NCBI RefSeq assembly: GCF_008973665.1
Contig: NZ_WACP01000002.1
Location: 372,001-436,000, forward strand
Length of the DNA stretch: 64,000 bases
Source: Paenibacillus tengchongensis
Lineage (GTDB): Bacteria > Bacillota > Bacilli > Paenibacillales > Paenibacillaceae
Direction of reading: 5' to 3'
Shown: positions 1 to 8,217 of the stretch, one piece after another
How the letters are laid out: the number at the start of each line of letters is the position of its first letter
How positions within the stretch are numbered: the stretch's first letter is position 1
Translations under genes and position numbers: made by a program
The notes under the pieces: generated by a model
The model's input: the letters and a program-made list of their open reading frames with translations, nothing else
Database searches by the model: none
Told to the model about the DNA's origin: nothing

Positions 1-2098
1 CATCCAGAGGCAGGCGCCGCAGATAGCTCAGCGAGGAGAAGCCGGTGCCGAAATCGTCCAGGGAGATGCGGAAGCCGAGACTCCGCAGCTGCAGCAGCGA
101 CTGATGGATGCTGTCTCCCGAGACGAGCACGCTCTCCGTGATTTCCAGCTCCAGGCTATCTACCGGCAGCCTGAACTCCGCAAGCAGCTCCAGCAGCAGC
201 TCGGACAATCCGGGCTGCATCAGCTGCAAGGCGGAGATGTTCACCGCCGCCGTCAGTTCAAGGCCCAGGTCGCGCAGCCGGCGCATATCTGCGCAGACCT
301 GGCGCAGCACCCAGGCGCCGATGCCGACAATGCAGCCGCTGGCTTCGGCCAGCGGAATGAATTCGGCAGGGGATACCGCGCCGTAGGTCGGGCTGTTCCA
401 GCGCAGCAGTGCCTCCGCCTTGGTAACGGCCAGGCTGCCGGAGCTAAGAATAGGCTGGTAGTGCACCTCGAATTCCCCGTTTGCCGCCGCCGACAGCAAC
501 TGCCTGGAGAGCACCTTCTTGCGGCGGATGCTCTCTTCCAGCACCTCGGAGTATTGAAACATATTGTTGCGGCCGTTCTCCTTGACATGGAACATGGCCA
601 GATCGGCCTGCTTGACGAGGTATTCGGCGTCTTCCCCGTTCTGCGGATAAAGGCTGACACCAATGCTGGCGGTGCAGTAGAGCAGATGACCTTGGACGCT
701 GTGCGGCTGCGAGAGGGCGGCTTTGAGCCGGGACAACTGCTCCATCAGATCGGCATGGCTCTCTACATCGGCAAGTAATATGGTGAACTCATCTCCGCCG
801 AGCCGGGAGACGACATCACGCGCCCCGATCGACTGGGAGATCCGGCCTGCTACTTTGCGCAGCAGGCCATCACCGATGTCATGGCCCAAGGTGTCGTTGA
901 CGGTCTTGAAATAGTCCAGGTCAATGAAGACCAGTCCCATCATCCGTCCGGTGCCCCGGACGGCATCAATCGCCTCGTTCAGCCTGGCGAAGAAGAGTGA
1001 GCGGCTCGGCAGCTGTGTAAGCGGATCGAGCATCGACTGCAGGCGCAGGTCATCCTGCGCCTGCTCCAGCGAATCGATCATCCGGTTGAATTCCTGCTCC
1101 ACATCGCTGAATTCATCCTTTCCGCTTCTGCGGATCCGGATGGACAGATCCTTGCTGCGGCCGATGGTGCGGATATTGCGGATCAGGAGCCTCATCGGGC
1201 CAAGAATAAAACGGTTGACGAAGATCAGGCTGAAGACGCAGATCAGCAGCGTACTGGCAAAGAACAGCACCCGGAAGCGGCTGATGGCCTGCAGTCCGCC
1301 TTCATAAATCTGGCGTGGAGCATCCAGCGAGAGGACAACACCGGGATTGCCGAAGAGATCGTCCATTACGGTATGAATGGACATTAGGCCGTCCGGGCCA
1401 GAGCTCATCCAGATCTTGCTGCCGCCGCTTTGGGCAAGCATGGCCGAGGTAACGCGGGTAATATGTATGGCAGAGGGCGATTCCCTCCAGATGCGGCTGA
1501 TTTCCTCCTGCCGCAGCCAGCGTCCGGCGAGAGCCATGCCGGCGGCGGGCCCTGTGCCGTCGCTGCCGGAGATCGGAGTCGACGTAATCAGCATCGGACC
1601 GCCCTGCAGGTTGACGATGCCGGAGCGGCTGCTTCGGTTATTGGCGAATGCAGGCATCCGGCTGTTAAGCAGCCTGATCAGCGAGCGGTGCTCGGCGGTA
1701 AGCGACGACACCGTATCCGTCTGCGGCTCGTAAATACCGCCGAACACCGGCTCGCCTTCCCGGTTTAACAGGGCAATGACATCGTAATGGTTCAGCTCAA
1801 AGGTTGCCGTACTGAAAGTGGCATTTAAATAGTCAACGTTAGCTGCGTCTGCGGCATCGCCGGATTGGACAAACCGCAGGGTTCCGTCTGACATCGAATA
1901 TCGCAGCAGGCCGGTCTTCATGGCCTGCAGTTCATTTTGATAGGAGGTCACCGCATCATCCAGCTTGCCGTGCAGCGCTGCTTCGTCCAGAGCTTCAAAC
2001 CGGTTCAGCAATATCAGATGCAGCAGCAAGTAGGTCAGCCCCAGGGCAAAAATCGCTATACCGGCTATGTAGAGTAAGAATTTCGTGCGCAGCTTCAT
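1..2098 (-). CDS. Bifunctional c-di-GMP signalling protein, CHASE4-HAMP-GGDEF-EAL (3' end outside window)
   Basis: Translating the minus strand from the ATG at 2098 gives an N-terminal membrane anchor (MKLRTKFLLYIAGIAIFALG). A roughly 250-residue extracytoplasmic part follows, ending in an AGMALAGRW-like segment typical of CHASE4. Then come a second membrane helix, a HAMP linker, a GGDEF domain with an intact GGDEF motif (near 805) and an EAL domain with AEALLRW, EITES and DDFGTGFSS motifs. Both cyclase and phosphodiesterase signatures seen here are intact, so it could make or degrade c-di-GMP in response to an external ligand. The start is supported by AAGGGG 8 bases upstream. The last EAL residues lie beyond base 1. 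CHASE4 is assigned by pattern only and the ligand is unknown. Confidence 0.88.
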   Translation of the reverse strand, partial: MKLRTKFLLYIAGIAIFALGLTYLLLHLILLNRFEALDEAALHGKLDDAVTSYQNELQAMKTGLLRYSMSDGTLRFVQSGDAADAANVDYLNATFSTATFELNHYDVIALLNREGEPVFGGIYEPQTDTVSSLTAEHRSLIRLLNSRMPAFANNRSSRSGIVNLQGGPMLITSTPISGSDGTGPAAGMALAGRWLRQEEISRIWRESPSAIHITRVTSAMLAQSGGSKIWMSSGPDGLMSIHTVMDDLFGNPGVVLSLDAPRQIYEGGLQAISRFRVLFFASTLLICVFSLIFVNRFILGPMRLLIRNIRTIGRSKDLSIRIRRSGKDEFSDVEQEFNRMIDSLEQAQDDLRLQSMLDPLTQLPSRSLFFARLNEAIDAVRGTGRMMGLVFIDLDYFKTVNDTLGHDIGDGLLRKVAGRISQSIGARDVVSRLGGDEFTILLADVESHADLMEQLSRLKAALSQPHSVQGHLLYCTASIGVSLYPQNGEDAEYLVKQADLAMFHVKENGRNNMFQYSEVLEESIRRKKVLSRQLLSAAANGEFEVHYQPILSSGSLAVTKAEALLRWNSPTYGAVSPAEFIPLAEASGCIVGIGAWVLRQVCADMRRLRDLGLELTAAVNISALQLMQPGLSELLLELLAEFRLPVDSLELEITESVLVSGDSIHQSLLQLRSLGFRISLDDFGTGFSSLSYLRRLPLD

Positions 2099-2191
2099 GT
2101 GGATCCCCTTCGGTTTACAGGATTCATGCAGGAAATAAGCACCATTGCAAGTGTACCATGGTGAGGGAATATTTTGCAGCGCATTTCTCCC

Positions 2192-2217
2192 CAAACTGTC
2201 GAAGTTTGATGTATAAT
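2192..2217 (+). promoter_or_regulatory. Putative operator and -10 box upstream of the UbiA trio
   Basis: A perfect inverted repeat CAAACT-N5-AGTTTG lies at 2192-2208, and a consensus -10 hexamer TATAAT follows at 2212-2217. No good -35 hexamer is seen at the right distance. The repeat sits where the -35 and spacer would be, so it could bind a regulator. It also contains TGTCGAA (2197-2203), which matches the Spo0A box core, but a 7-mer can occur by chance. Confidence 0.4.
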
Positions 2218-2267
2218 ATATTGGCTATGATGTACATCACATAATAATAGAAGGAGAAAGGTTTGGC

Positions 2268-3185
2268 ATGGATAAATGGATTTTATTTAAGAAGGCCACA
2301 CGGTTTGGATCGATTCCCGTTATGCTTATACCCGTCGTCCTGGGAACTGTCGGGGCTTACGTATGGGCGGGAAGCTTCCATCCGTTTTTGTTTGTTATCA
2401 CGCTTATCGGTGCGGTATCGGCGCATTTATTCTCCAATATGATCAATGATCTGTGGGATTTCCGCAACGGCACCGACACGGAGGCGCATAATACTCCGGG
2501 GATGATCTCCACGAACTCCGGATTTTTGTCCAAAGGGCTGATGTCCGAGTCGCTGTTCGCCATCTTGACCTGGTCGCTGCTGGCTGCAGCCGTAGCCTGC
2601 GGGCTTACGCTCAGCATCGCCAGCGGATCGCAGATTCTGTGGTTCGTGCTGATCGGCGGGCTGATCGCCTACTTCTATGTCGCACCTCCGCTGCGCTTTG
2701 GATACCGCGGCAGGGGGTACAGCGAATTCGCCATCTTCGTCGCTTTCGGGATTATGCCTGTGCTGGGCTCGTACTTTGTCCAGACCGGCGAATTCAGCCT
2801 GCGGCCGGTGCTGCTGTCGCTGCCCGTAGGCCTCTTGACGACGCTGCTGCTGTTTAACCATCATTTCCTGCACTGGAAAGCGGACAAGCAGGCGGGCAAA
2901 CGCACGCTCGTCGTCGTCTGGGGCGAGCGCAAAGCCCTGATCTTCTCGCGTGTGCTGCTCGGCATATCCTATGTGTCCCTGATTGTGTGCGTGGCGCTCG
3001 GCGTATTGCCGGTGTATGCGCTGCTTGCGCTGCTCACCGCCATCCAGCCGGTGCACATCTACCGCGGCCTGCAGCCGCTTAACGCCTCCGCGGCTTATCT
3101 GCCGCTGATGGGCGCTTCGCAGCAGGCCTCCGTGCGCTGCGGCCTCATTATGGCTGCCGCGCTGCTGATCCAGAGCTTTATCTAA
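2268..3185 (+). CDS. UbiA-family membrane prenyltransferase, with an altered second Asp-rich motif
   Basis: A 305-residue, strongly hydrophobic protein with about eight or nine membrane segments. The first Asp-rich motif is canonical for MenA-type enzymes (NDLWDFRNGTD, near residue 63). The second, normally NNxRDxxxD before GKRTL, reads HHFLHWKADKQAGKRTL, so the first Asp and both Asn are His. UbiA enzymes move a polyprenyl group from its diphosphate to an aromatic acceptor, using Mg2+ held by the two motifs. Activity is therefore uncertain, or the partner enzyme at 4000 may be needed. RBS AAGGAG precedes ATG 2268. It is the first gene of a tight three-gene unit, with 26 bases to the next gene. 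Confidence 0.8.
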   Translation: MDKWILFKKATRFGSIPVMLIPVVLGTVGAYVWAGSFHPFLFVITLIGAVSAHLFSNMINDLWDFRNGTDTEAHNTPGMISTNSGFLSKGLMSESLFAILTWSLLAAAVACGLTLSIASGSQILWFVLIGGLIAYFYVAPPLRFGYRGRGYSEFAIFVAFGIMPVLGSYFVQTGEFSLRPVLLSLPVGLLTTLLLFNHHFLHWKADKQAGKRTLVVVWGERKALIFSRVLLGISYVSLIVCVALGVLPVYALLALLTAIQPVHIYRGLQPLNASAAYLPLMGASQQASVRCGLIMAAALLIQSFI

Positions 3186-3211
3186 TCCTGCCGAAAGAGA
3201 GCTGAGAACCC

Positions 3212-3982
3212 ATGGACAAACAGAGCAAGGACATTAAGAATGCGCAGCCGGCTGTGAGCCAAAGCGTGCTGGGAGACTTTCATACCATTCTGTCGGAGGG
3301 CCAGGTATGGAAGACCGGCGGATTTAAGCTTCCGGACGGGTCATTCTGGGCTTACCGCGAGCCGGAGGCCGTAGTCATTGTACGCAACGGCTACCTGTAT
3401 GTACGGGCACAGCTCAGCCGCCAGAACCATCAGATTCAAATCCTGGACAACGCCAAGCATATGTACTACTCCGCCGAGCCGGTTCAGGTGCCGCAGAACG
3501 GGGAGATCAGCTTCGAGCTGCAGATCCGCGCACGCACTCAGGGAACGGCGCCGGGAGATCTGTACGACGGTTATGTGTCCCTGAACCTGCTGGACTTCTC
3601 AACGGGTGCGGCGCTTGATTTCTTCGCCGGCAACGATAAGTACGCCAGTGTTTACGGCATTTTGCCTTTCCCGGGAGTCAAGGTTCCGGATACGGACGGC
3701 ACGAAATATTTCTGCATTTTTACCGAGGATACCGACTTCAAACCGCGGGAATTCAACACCTACAAGATTACGTACCACCATGGCAAGGACGAGGCCGTCT
3801 TCTACGTGAACGGCAAGGAAGTGCGACGCGAGCGGGGCATTCCGGTCAAGCTGAACAGCTTCACGGTGGCGCTGGGCATTATGACCGAGAAGGACCTGTC
3901 GCCTGAGGGCAGCGTCTCGGTTCACGGCCAGACCGTCATTGCCGACTGGTCACCGATCACCATTACCACAACAGCAGAATAG
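3212..3982 (+). CDS. Unknown beta-rich protein between two UbiA prenyltransferases
   Basis: 256 residues with no signal peptide and no membrane segment, so probably cytoplasmic. I do not recognise the family with certainty. The sequence alternates short hydrophobic strands with turns. Its C-terminal part (YKITYHHGKDEAVFYVNGKE, near residues 190-210) resembles the edge strands of concanavalin/LamG-like beta-sandwiches, which often bind carbohydrates or lipids. It may belong to a DUF6081-like group, but that is a guess. It lies 26 bases after one UbiA gene and 17 bases before another, so co-transcription is very likely. A role as carrier or scaffold for a prenylated product is inference only. 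Confidence 0.7.
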   Translation: MDKQSKDIKNAQPAVSQSVLGDFHTILSEGQVWKTGGFKLPDGSFWAYREPEAVVIVRNGYLYVRAQLSRQNHQIQILDNAKHMYYSAEPVQVPQNGEISFELQIRARTQGTAPGDLYDGYVSLNLLDFSTGAALDFFAGNDKYASVYGILPFPGVKVPDTDGTKYFCIFTEDTDFKPREFNTYKITYHHGKDEAVFYVNGKEVRRERGIPVKLNSFTVALGIMTEKDLSPEGSVSVHGQTVIADWSPITITTTAE

Positions 3983-3999
3983 TCAAAGGTGGAGCACTT

Positions 4000-4959
4000 G
4001 TGAATGTAAAAAGCTTTCTGAGATTTGTGGAACTGCCGACCAAGGTGGCCAGTATGCTCCCGTTCCTGCTTGGCTCGCTCTATGCGCTGTACCGGTTCGA
4101 GGATTTTGAGCCGCTGAACTTTGTGCTGATGCTGGTATCCCTGCTGAGCTTCGATATGGCGACGACGGCGATCAACAACTATTACGATTTCAAAAAAGCT
4201 GCCAAAACGCACGGCTACGGTTATGAGACGCATAACGCCATCGTGCGCCACGGGCTGCGGGAACGCACAGTAGTTGCGACAATCGCCATACTGCTGGCGC
4301 TGGCTGCGGGCGGGGGCATAGCCTTGGTGACCCAGACCGGCCTGCTGGTCTTTCTGCTCGGCGGGCTCTCCTTCCTGATCGGCATCCTGTATTCCTTCGG
4401 ACCGATTCCGATCTCGCGGATGCCGCTCGGGGAGCTGTTCTCGGGACTGTTTATGGGCTTTGTGATTATCTTCATCTCCGCTTATATTCATTCGGGAGAC
4501 ACTCTCGTTACGCTGGTCTTCAACCCACAGTGGGTCAGCCTGCAGCTGAACTGGCTGGAAGTGCTTTATCTCTTCTGGTTCTCGGTGCCGGCGATTCTCG
4601 GCATTGCCGGAATTATGCTGGCCAACAATATTTGCGACATCGAGGATGATATCGAGAACCGCCGCTATACGCTGCCGGTGTACATCGGACGCAAGAATGC
4701 GCTGCTGCTGTTCAGGCTGCTCTATTATGTGTCGTTCCTGGATTTGATTGTCCTGCTGCTGCTCGGCATAAATCCGGTGCTGACCGTGATGCTGCTGATT
4801 ACGATCCTTCCGCTGCGGCGGAATATCTCCCTGTTCCAGGAGAAGCAGGAGAAGGCTACCACCTTCATCCTGTCAGTTAAAAATTTCGTGCTGATGAGCG
4901 CGGCGCGCATCGCTGTGCTGATGGCAGCTATTCTGATCCAGAACGTTACCGCATTTTAA
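4000..4959 (+). CDS. UbiA-family prenyltransferase, MenA-like
   Basis: 319 residues with about nine membrane helices. The second Asp-rich motif is a good match to MenA, the 1,4-dihydroxy-2-naphthoate polyprenyltransferase (NNICDIEDDIENRRYTLP, near residue 209). The first motif reads NNYYDFKKAAK, where NDxxDxxxGxD is usual, so two acidic positions are lost. This mirrors the upstream UbiA protein, which has a good first and poor second motif. The start is GTG 4000, with AAAGGTGG just upstream. It could be the cell's menaquinone prenyltransferase or part of a separate lipid pathway. No other men genes are in the window. Confidence 0.8.
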   Translation: MNVKSFLRFVELPTKVASMLPFLLGSLYALYRFEDFEPLNFVLMLVSLLSFDMATTAINNYYDFKKAAKTHGYGYETHNAIVRHGLRERTVVATIAILLALAAGGGIALVTQTGLLVFLLGGLSFLIGILYSFGPIPISRMPLGELFSGLFMGFVIIFISAYIHSGDTLVTLVFNPQWVSLQLNWLEVLYLFWFSVPAILGIAGIMLANNICDIEDDIENRRYTLPVYIGRKNALLLFRLLYYVSFLDLIVLLLLGINPVLTVMLLITILPLRRNISLFQEKQEKATTFILSVKNFVLMSAARIAVLMAAILIQNVTAF

Positions 4960-4974
4960 TTGCAGTTTATAACT

Positions 4975-5000
4975 TAAGGGGGCCCGCAGGGGTCCCTTTT
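4975..5000 (+). terminator. Rho-independent terminator after the UbiA trio
   Basis: AAGGGGGCCC (4976-4985) pairs with GGGGTCCCTT, with one mismatch and one G-T pair, and a T run follows. It ends the three-gene UbiA unit. Confidence 0.65.
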
Positions 5001-5042
5001 GTCTATGGATAAAAAGCATATATTTTAAATTAATGGATGCAA

Positions 5043-5071
5043 TTGACAGATTTAAAACTCTGAAATATAAT
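5043..5071 (+). promoter_or_regulatory. Consensus sigma-A promoter of the pectate lyase gene
   Basis: The hexamers TTGACA (5043-5048) and TATAAT (5066-5071) are both perfect matches, separated by 17 bases. The predicted transcription start is near 5078. Confidence 0.85.
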
Positions 5072-5085
5072 CAAGTTGAATTTTA

Positions 5086-5099
5086 TGAAAACGTTAACA
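5086..5099 (+). promoter_or_regulatory. Catabolite-responsive element (cre, CcpA site)
   Basis: TGAAAACGTTAACA matches all defined positions of the Bacillus cre consensus TGWAANCGNTNWCA. It lies just downstream of the predicted transcription start and touches the ribosome binding site. CcpA bound here would block transcription when preferred sugars are present. Confidence 0.8.
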
Positions 5100-5115
5100 A
5101 AGGAGAATAAATGAG

Positions 5116-6090
5116 ATGACAATGTTGAATTTGAAAAAGGGCACGCTAGCCGCCGCATTAGCTTTTTCCATGATTTTATCGGTTCCGGCAATACTTCTTC
5201 AGCCGTCGGGGAGCGTGTATGCGGCAGATGCTTCAGGTACTACAGCCAGTATTGCAGACGTTATCAAAAATCAGCAGTCCGACGGAGGCTGGAAGAAGGA
5301 TTACTCGGTGACAAGCGGCGATTGGGCCAAGTCGACCATTGACAACAAGGCTACTTATACGGAAATCAGAAGGCTGGCGGCAGAGTTCAAAAAAACGAAT
5401 AACAGCCAATATTCGGCTGCGGCTATCAAAGGAATTAATTTCCTGCTGAACATGCAGTACGCCAATGGCGGCTTCCCGCAAATCTATCAAAGCTCGGGCT
5501 ATCATACTCATATCACCTATAATGACAACGCCATGATTAATGTCGTGACCCTGCTGGACGAGGTGGCAAATAAGAAGGGCGATTTCTCCTTCATTGACAG
5601 CACGCTGGCAAGCAAAAGCAAGCAGGCTGTGGACAAGGCTGTGGATTGCTTATTGAAAACCCAGGTCACCGTGGGCGGTAAGCTGACTGTATGGGGCCAG
5701 CAGCATGACTCTGCTACCTTGAAGCCTGCGGGCGCCCGGGCCTATGAAGTTCCTTCCCTCTGCGCCAATGAAAGTGTCGGAATTGTAAAATTCCTGAAGA
5801 CCCGAAGCTCCACCACCGCCATCGCCGCTTCTATCAAGGCCGCAGAGGACTGGTTCAAAGCGGTGAAAATTACCGGAATCCGTGTGGTGAAGACAGCGGA
5901 TGATGTGGTCGTGGTGGAAGATTCCAGTGTTACCACCCCGATTTGGGCACGCTTTTATGAAATCGGTACCAACAAGCCTATTTTCGTAGGGCGTGACGGA
6001 GTAGTGAAATACAAGCTAAGTGATATTGATCAGGAAAGAAGAACGGGTTACTCATGGTACGGCAACTGGCCTTCCAGTGTCGTTAATTAA
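5116..6090 (+). CDS. Secreted pectate lyase, polysaccharide lyase family 10
   Basis: 324 residues with a clear signal peptide (charged start, hydrophobic core, cleavage near VYA-ADA, residues 34-38). The mature part carries PL10 hallmarks: QSDGGWKKDY, STIDNKATYTEIR, YANGGFPQIY, YHTHITYNDNAM, ESVGIVKFL and ERRTGYSWYG. The enzyme cleaves polygalacturonate by beta-elimination outside the cell, using Ca2+. AAAGGAG lies 8 bases before ATG 5116; the ATG at 5111 is followed at once by a stop. It is monocistronic, between a consensus promoter with a cre box and a terminator. No other pectin gene is nearby. Confidence 0.92.
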   Translation: MTMLNLKKGTLAAALAFSMILSVPAILLQPSGSVYAADASGTTASIADVIKNQQSDGGWKKDYSVTSGDWAKSTIDNKATYTEIRRLAAEFKKTNNSQYSAAAIKGINFLLNMQYANGGFPQIYQSSGYHTHITYNDNAMINVVTLLDEVANKKGDFSFIDSTLASKSKQAVDKAVDCLLKTQVTVGGKLTVWGQQHDSATLKPAGARAYEVPSLCANESVGIVKFLKTRSSTTAIAASIKAAEDWFKAVKITGIRVVKTADDVVVVEDSSVTTPIWARFYEIGTNKPIFVGRDGVVKYKLSDIDQERRTGYSWYGNWPSSVVN

Positions 6091-6103
6091 CCTGCATACC
6101 AAG

Positions 6104-6133
6104 AGGCTTCAGCTTAGGGGCTGAGGCCTTTTT
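6104..6133 (+). terminator. Rho-independent terminator of the pectate lyase gene
   Basis: AGGCTTCAGC and GCTGAGGCCT form a 10-bp stem with a short loop, followed by a T run. Confidence 0.85.
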
Positions 6134-6272
6134 GCATGCACCTATTGTGGGCTGCCTCAGGCAAAAGCTCCACTTTGGGGGGTTATTTCGCTGCCTGATC
6201 CAAGCTATGATAGGATTAGGAACAACGAATAGCATCCATTGCTATTATTCTGCATGAGGAGGGCATTCATCA

Positions 6273-7268
6273 ATGGCACAGAAGCTCAAGTGGGGAATCC
6301 TCGGCTGCGCGCAGATTGCTACGAAGGCGGTCATTCCCGCCATCCAGGAGTCGGAGAGCGGGGTCGTGACGGCTATTGCCAGCCGCAGTATGGACAAGAG
6401 CAGGCCGGTGGCCGAAGAGTTCGGCATAGAGAAAGCGTACGGCAGCTATGAAGAGCTGCTTGCCGATCCGGAGATCGGCGCCGTCTATATTCCGCTGCCC
6501 AATCATTTGCACCGCGAATGGGTCATCCGCGCGGCAGAGGCGGGCAAGCATGTGCTCTGCGAGAAGCCGATCGCTTTGAACAGCCGGGAAGCAGCGGAGA
6601 TGGTTCAGGCCTGCCGCAGCGCCGGGGTGCACCTGGCCGAGGCTTATATGTACCGGCATCATCCGCGGATTGCGCAGCTGCAGGAGATGATCGCCCGCGG
6701 CGATATCGGTGAACTGCGCTCGATCCGCGGTACGTTCACCTACAACGACGCGGAGGATACAGGCAACATCCGTTTCCGCTCGGCCTGGGGCGGCGGGTCG
6801 CTGTACGATGTCGGCTGCTATCCGCTCAGCGCTGCCCGGCTGCTGTACGGGACGGAGCCGGAGGCGGTTACGGTGCAGGCGATGTTCTCGCCCGAACACG
6901 ACGGGGTGGACATGATGGCCTCCGGGCTTGTGGAATTCCCCGGCGGAGCTGGCCTGATCTTCGATTGCGGCATGTGGGCCTATAACCGGCAACTGCTGGA
7001 GGTGCTTGGTACGGAGGGCCGGATCGAAATTCCGATGCCGTTCAACGCCCGCTTCGAGGACGCCGGTTTCACCCTTTATAAGGGTGATGAGGCTGTTCTG
7101 ATTCAGGCCCCCGGGGCCAATCCCTATGTATACCAGGCGGATCATTTCGCGGCGGCGGTGTCCGGCGCCGCGCCCGCGCACGCGCCGGAAGACCCGGTGC
7201 TGAATATGAAACTGATCGAGACCTGTCTGGAATCGGCCCGGCGCCGCGAGCGCCTCGTACTGGCCTGA
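6273..7268 (+). CDS. Gfo/Idh/MocA-family NAD(P)-dependent oxidoreductase
   Basis: 331 residues. The N-terminal Rossmann fold starts with GILGCAQIATKAVIPAI, and the family catalytic Lys is in CEKPIALN (near residue 97). The C-terminal substrate domain has the DVGCYPLSAARLLYG segment. These enzymes oxidise or reduce sugars, inositols and related polyols; the substrate cannot be read from the sequence. RBS GAGGAGGG is 9 bases before ATG 6273. The gene stands alone between terminators. It is related to, but clearly different from, the enzyme at 19193. Confidence 0.88.
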   Translation: MAQKLKWGILGCAQIATKAVIPAIQESESGVVTAIASRSMDKSRPVAEEFGIEKAYGSYEELLADPEIGAVYIPLPNHLHREWVIRAAEAGKHVLCEKPIALNSREAAEMVQACRSAGVHLAEAYMYRHHPRIAQLQEMIARGDIGELRSIRGTFTYNDAEDTGNIRFRSAWGGGSLYDVGCYPLSAARLLYGTEPEAVTVQAMFSPEHDGVDMMASGLVEFPGGAGLIFDCGMWAYNRQLLEVLGTEGRIEIPMPFNARFEDAGFTLYKGDEAVLIQAPGANPYVYQADHFAAAVSGAAPAHAPEDPVLNMKLIETCLESARRRERLVLA

Positions 7269-7282
7269 TGCTCTGCCTGGAA

Positions 7283-7320
7283 CCTTCATGCCGCACTTCA
7301 TGCGGCGTGGAGGTTTTTTT
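7283..7320 (+). terminator. Rho-independent terminator after the Gfo/Idh/MocA gene
   Basis: A long stem centred on TGCCGCA/TGCGGCG, extended by CCT/AGG, is followed by seven T. Confidence 0.9.
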
Positions 7321-7344
7321 CATAACAGGAGCGGCTGGGATTTG

Positions 7345-7367
7345 TTAGAATAGGAATAGTATTCTAA
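7345..7367 (+). promoter_or_regulatory. Inverted repeat upstream of the ABC transporter pair
   Basis: TTAGAATA (7345-7352) and TATTCTAA (7360-7367) form a perfect 8-bp inverted repeat with a 7-bp spacer, about 55 bases before the first ABC gene. It has the size of a dimeric repressor site. The regulator is not identified. Confidence 0.4.
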
Positions 7368-7419
7368 TGTTATCTATTGGTGGAAGAAACGCAATCAGCT
7401 GCTTGAGAGGAGACTGGGG

Positions 7420-8217
7420 ATGAATCTGGGAGAAGAGCCGGTAATCGAAATTTCCGGCTTATGGATGAATTACAGCGACCGGATGGTGCTGCGGGGAATT
7501 GATCTTGCGGTGTACAGAGGGCAGATTATCGGCTACATCGGGCCCAACGGGGCAGGCAAAAGCACCACCGTCAAGATTATGCTGGGACTGGTTGAGGGCT
7601 ACAACGGCACGGTGCGGATATTCGGGAAGGACATCAAGAGTGGGGACGCCACTTACAAGGGACGGATCGGTTACGTACCCGAGGTTGCCGAAATGTACGA
7701 CAGTTTGACCGCACGCGAGTATTTGACTTTTATCGGCGAGCTTTACGGATTGCCGCATGAGGCGGCAGAAGCCAAAGCGCGAAGACTGATGGCGCTCCTG
7801 GATATGGAGCGGGTGTATGACAAGCGGATTGCCTCTTATTCCAAGGGGATGAAGCAGAAAGTGCTGCTGGTTTCCAGTATGCTGCATGATCCGGACATCC
7901 TGTTTCTCGATGAGCCGCTCAGCGGGCTCGATGCCAACAGCGTGATGGTGGTGAAGGAGATTCTCGCAACGCTGGCGGCCAAGGGCAAGACGATCTTTTA
8001 TTCCTCGCATATTATGGATGTCGTGGAGAAGATCAGCAGCCGGATCATTCTGCTGGACGGGGGCGAGCTTATGGCCGACGGTACTTTTGCAGAGCTGCAG
8101 GAGAGAAGTACGGAAGGAACGCTTGAGAGCATCTTCAACCGGCTGACCGGGTTTGACCAGTACCGGGATATTGCGGGGGAATTCGTCGCCGCCGTCATGG
8201 ACGGTGAGGCCGGGTGA
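7420..8217 (+). CDS. ABC transporter ATP-binding protein
   Basis: 265 residues with Walker A GPNGAGKS (near residue 45), a Q-loop region, an ABC signature SYSKGMKQK, Walker B DILFLDEPLSGLD and an H-loop SSHIMD. The KGMKQ signature is common in ABC-2 type exporters. It energises the permease encoded by the next gene. RBS GAGAGGAGAC precedes ATG 7420. Its stop overlaps the GTG start of the permease (GTGA), so the two are translationally coupled. The substrate is unknown. Confidence 0.9.
   Translation: MNLGEEPVIEISGLWMNYSDRMVLRGIDLAVYRGQIIGYIGPNGAGKSTTVKIMLGLVEGYNGTVRIFGKDIKSGDATYKGRIGYVPEVAEMYDSLTAREYLTFIGELYGLPHEAAEAKARRLMALLDMERVYDKRIASYSKGMKQKVLLVSSMLHDPDILFLDEPLSGLDANSVMVVKEILATLAAKGKTIFYSSHIMDVVEKISSRIILLDGGELMADGTFAELQERSTEGTLESIFNRLTGFDQYRDIAGEFVAAVMDGEAG

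Noticed and set aside
6239..6451. 70-residue open frame overlapping the Gfo/Idh/MocA start
   Set aside because: Shadow frame of a gene with an excellent RBS and Rossmann motif.
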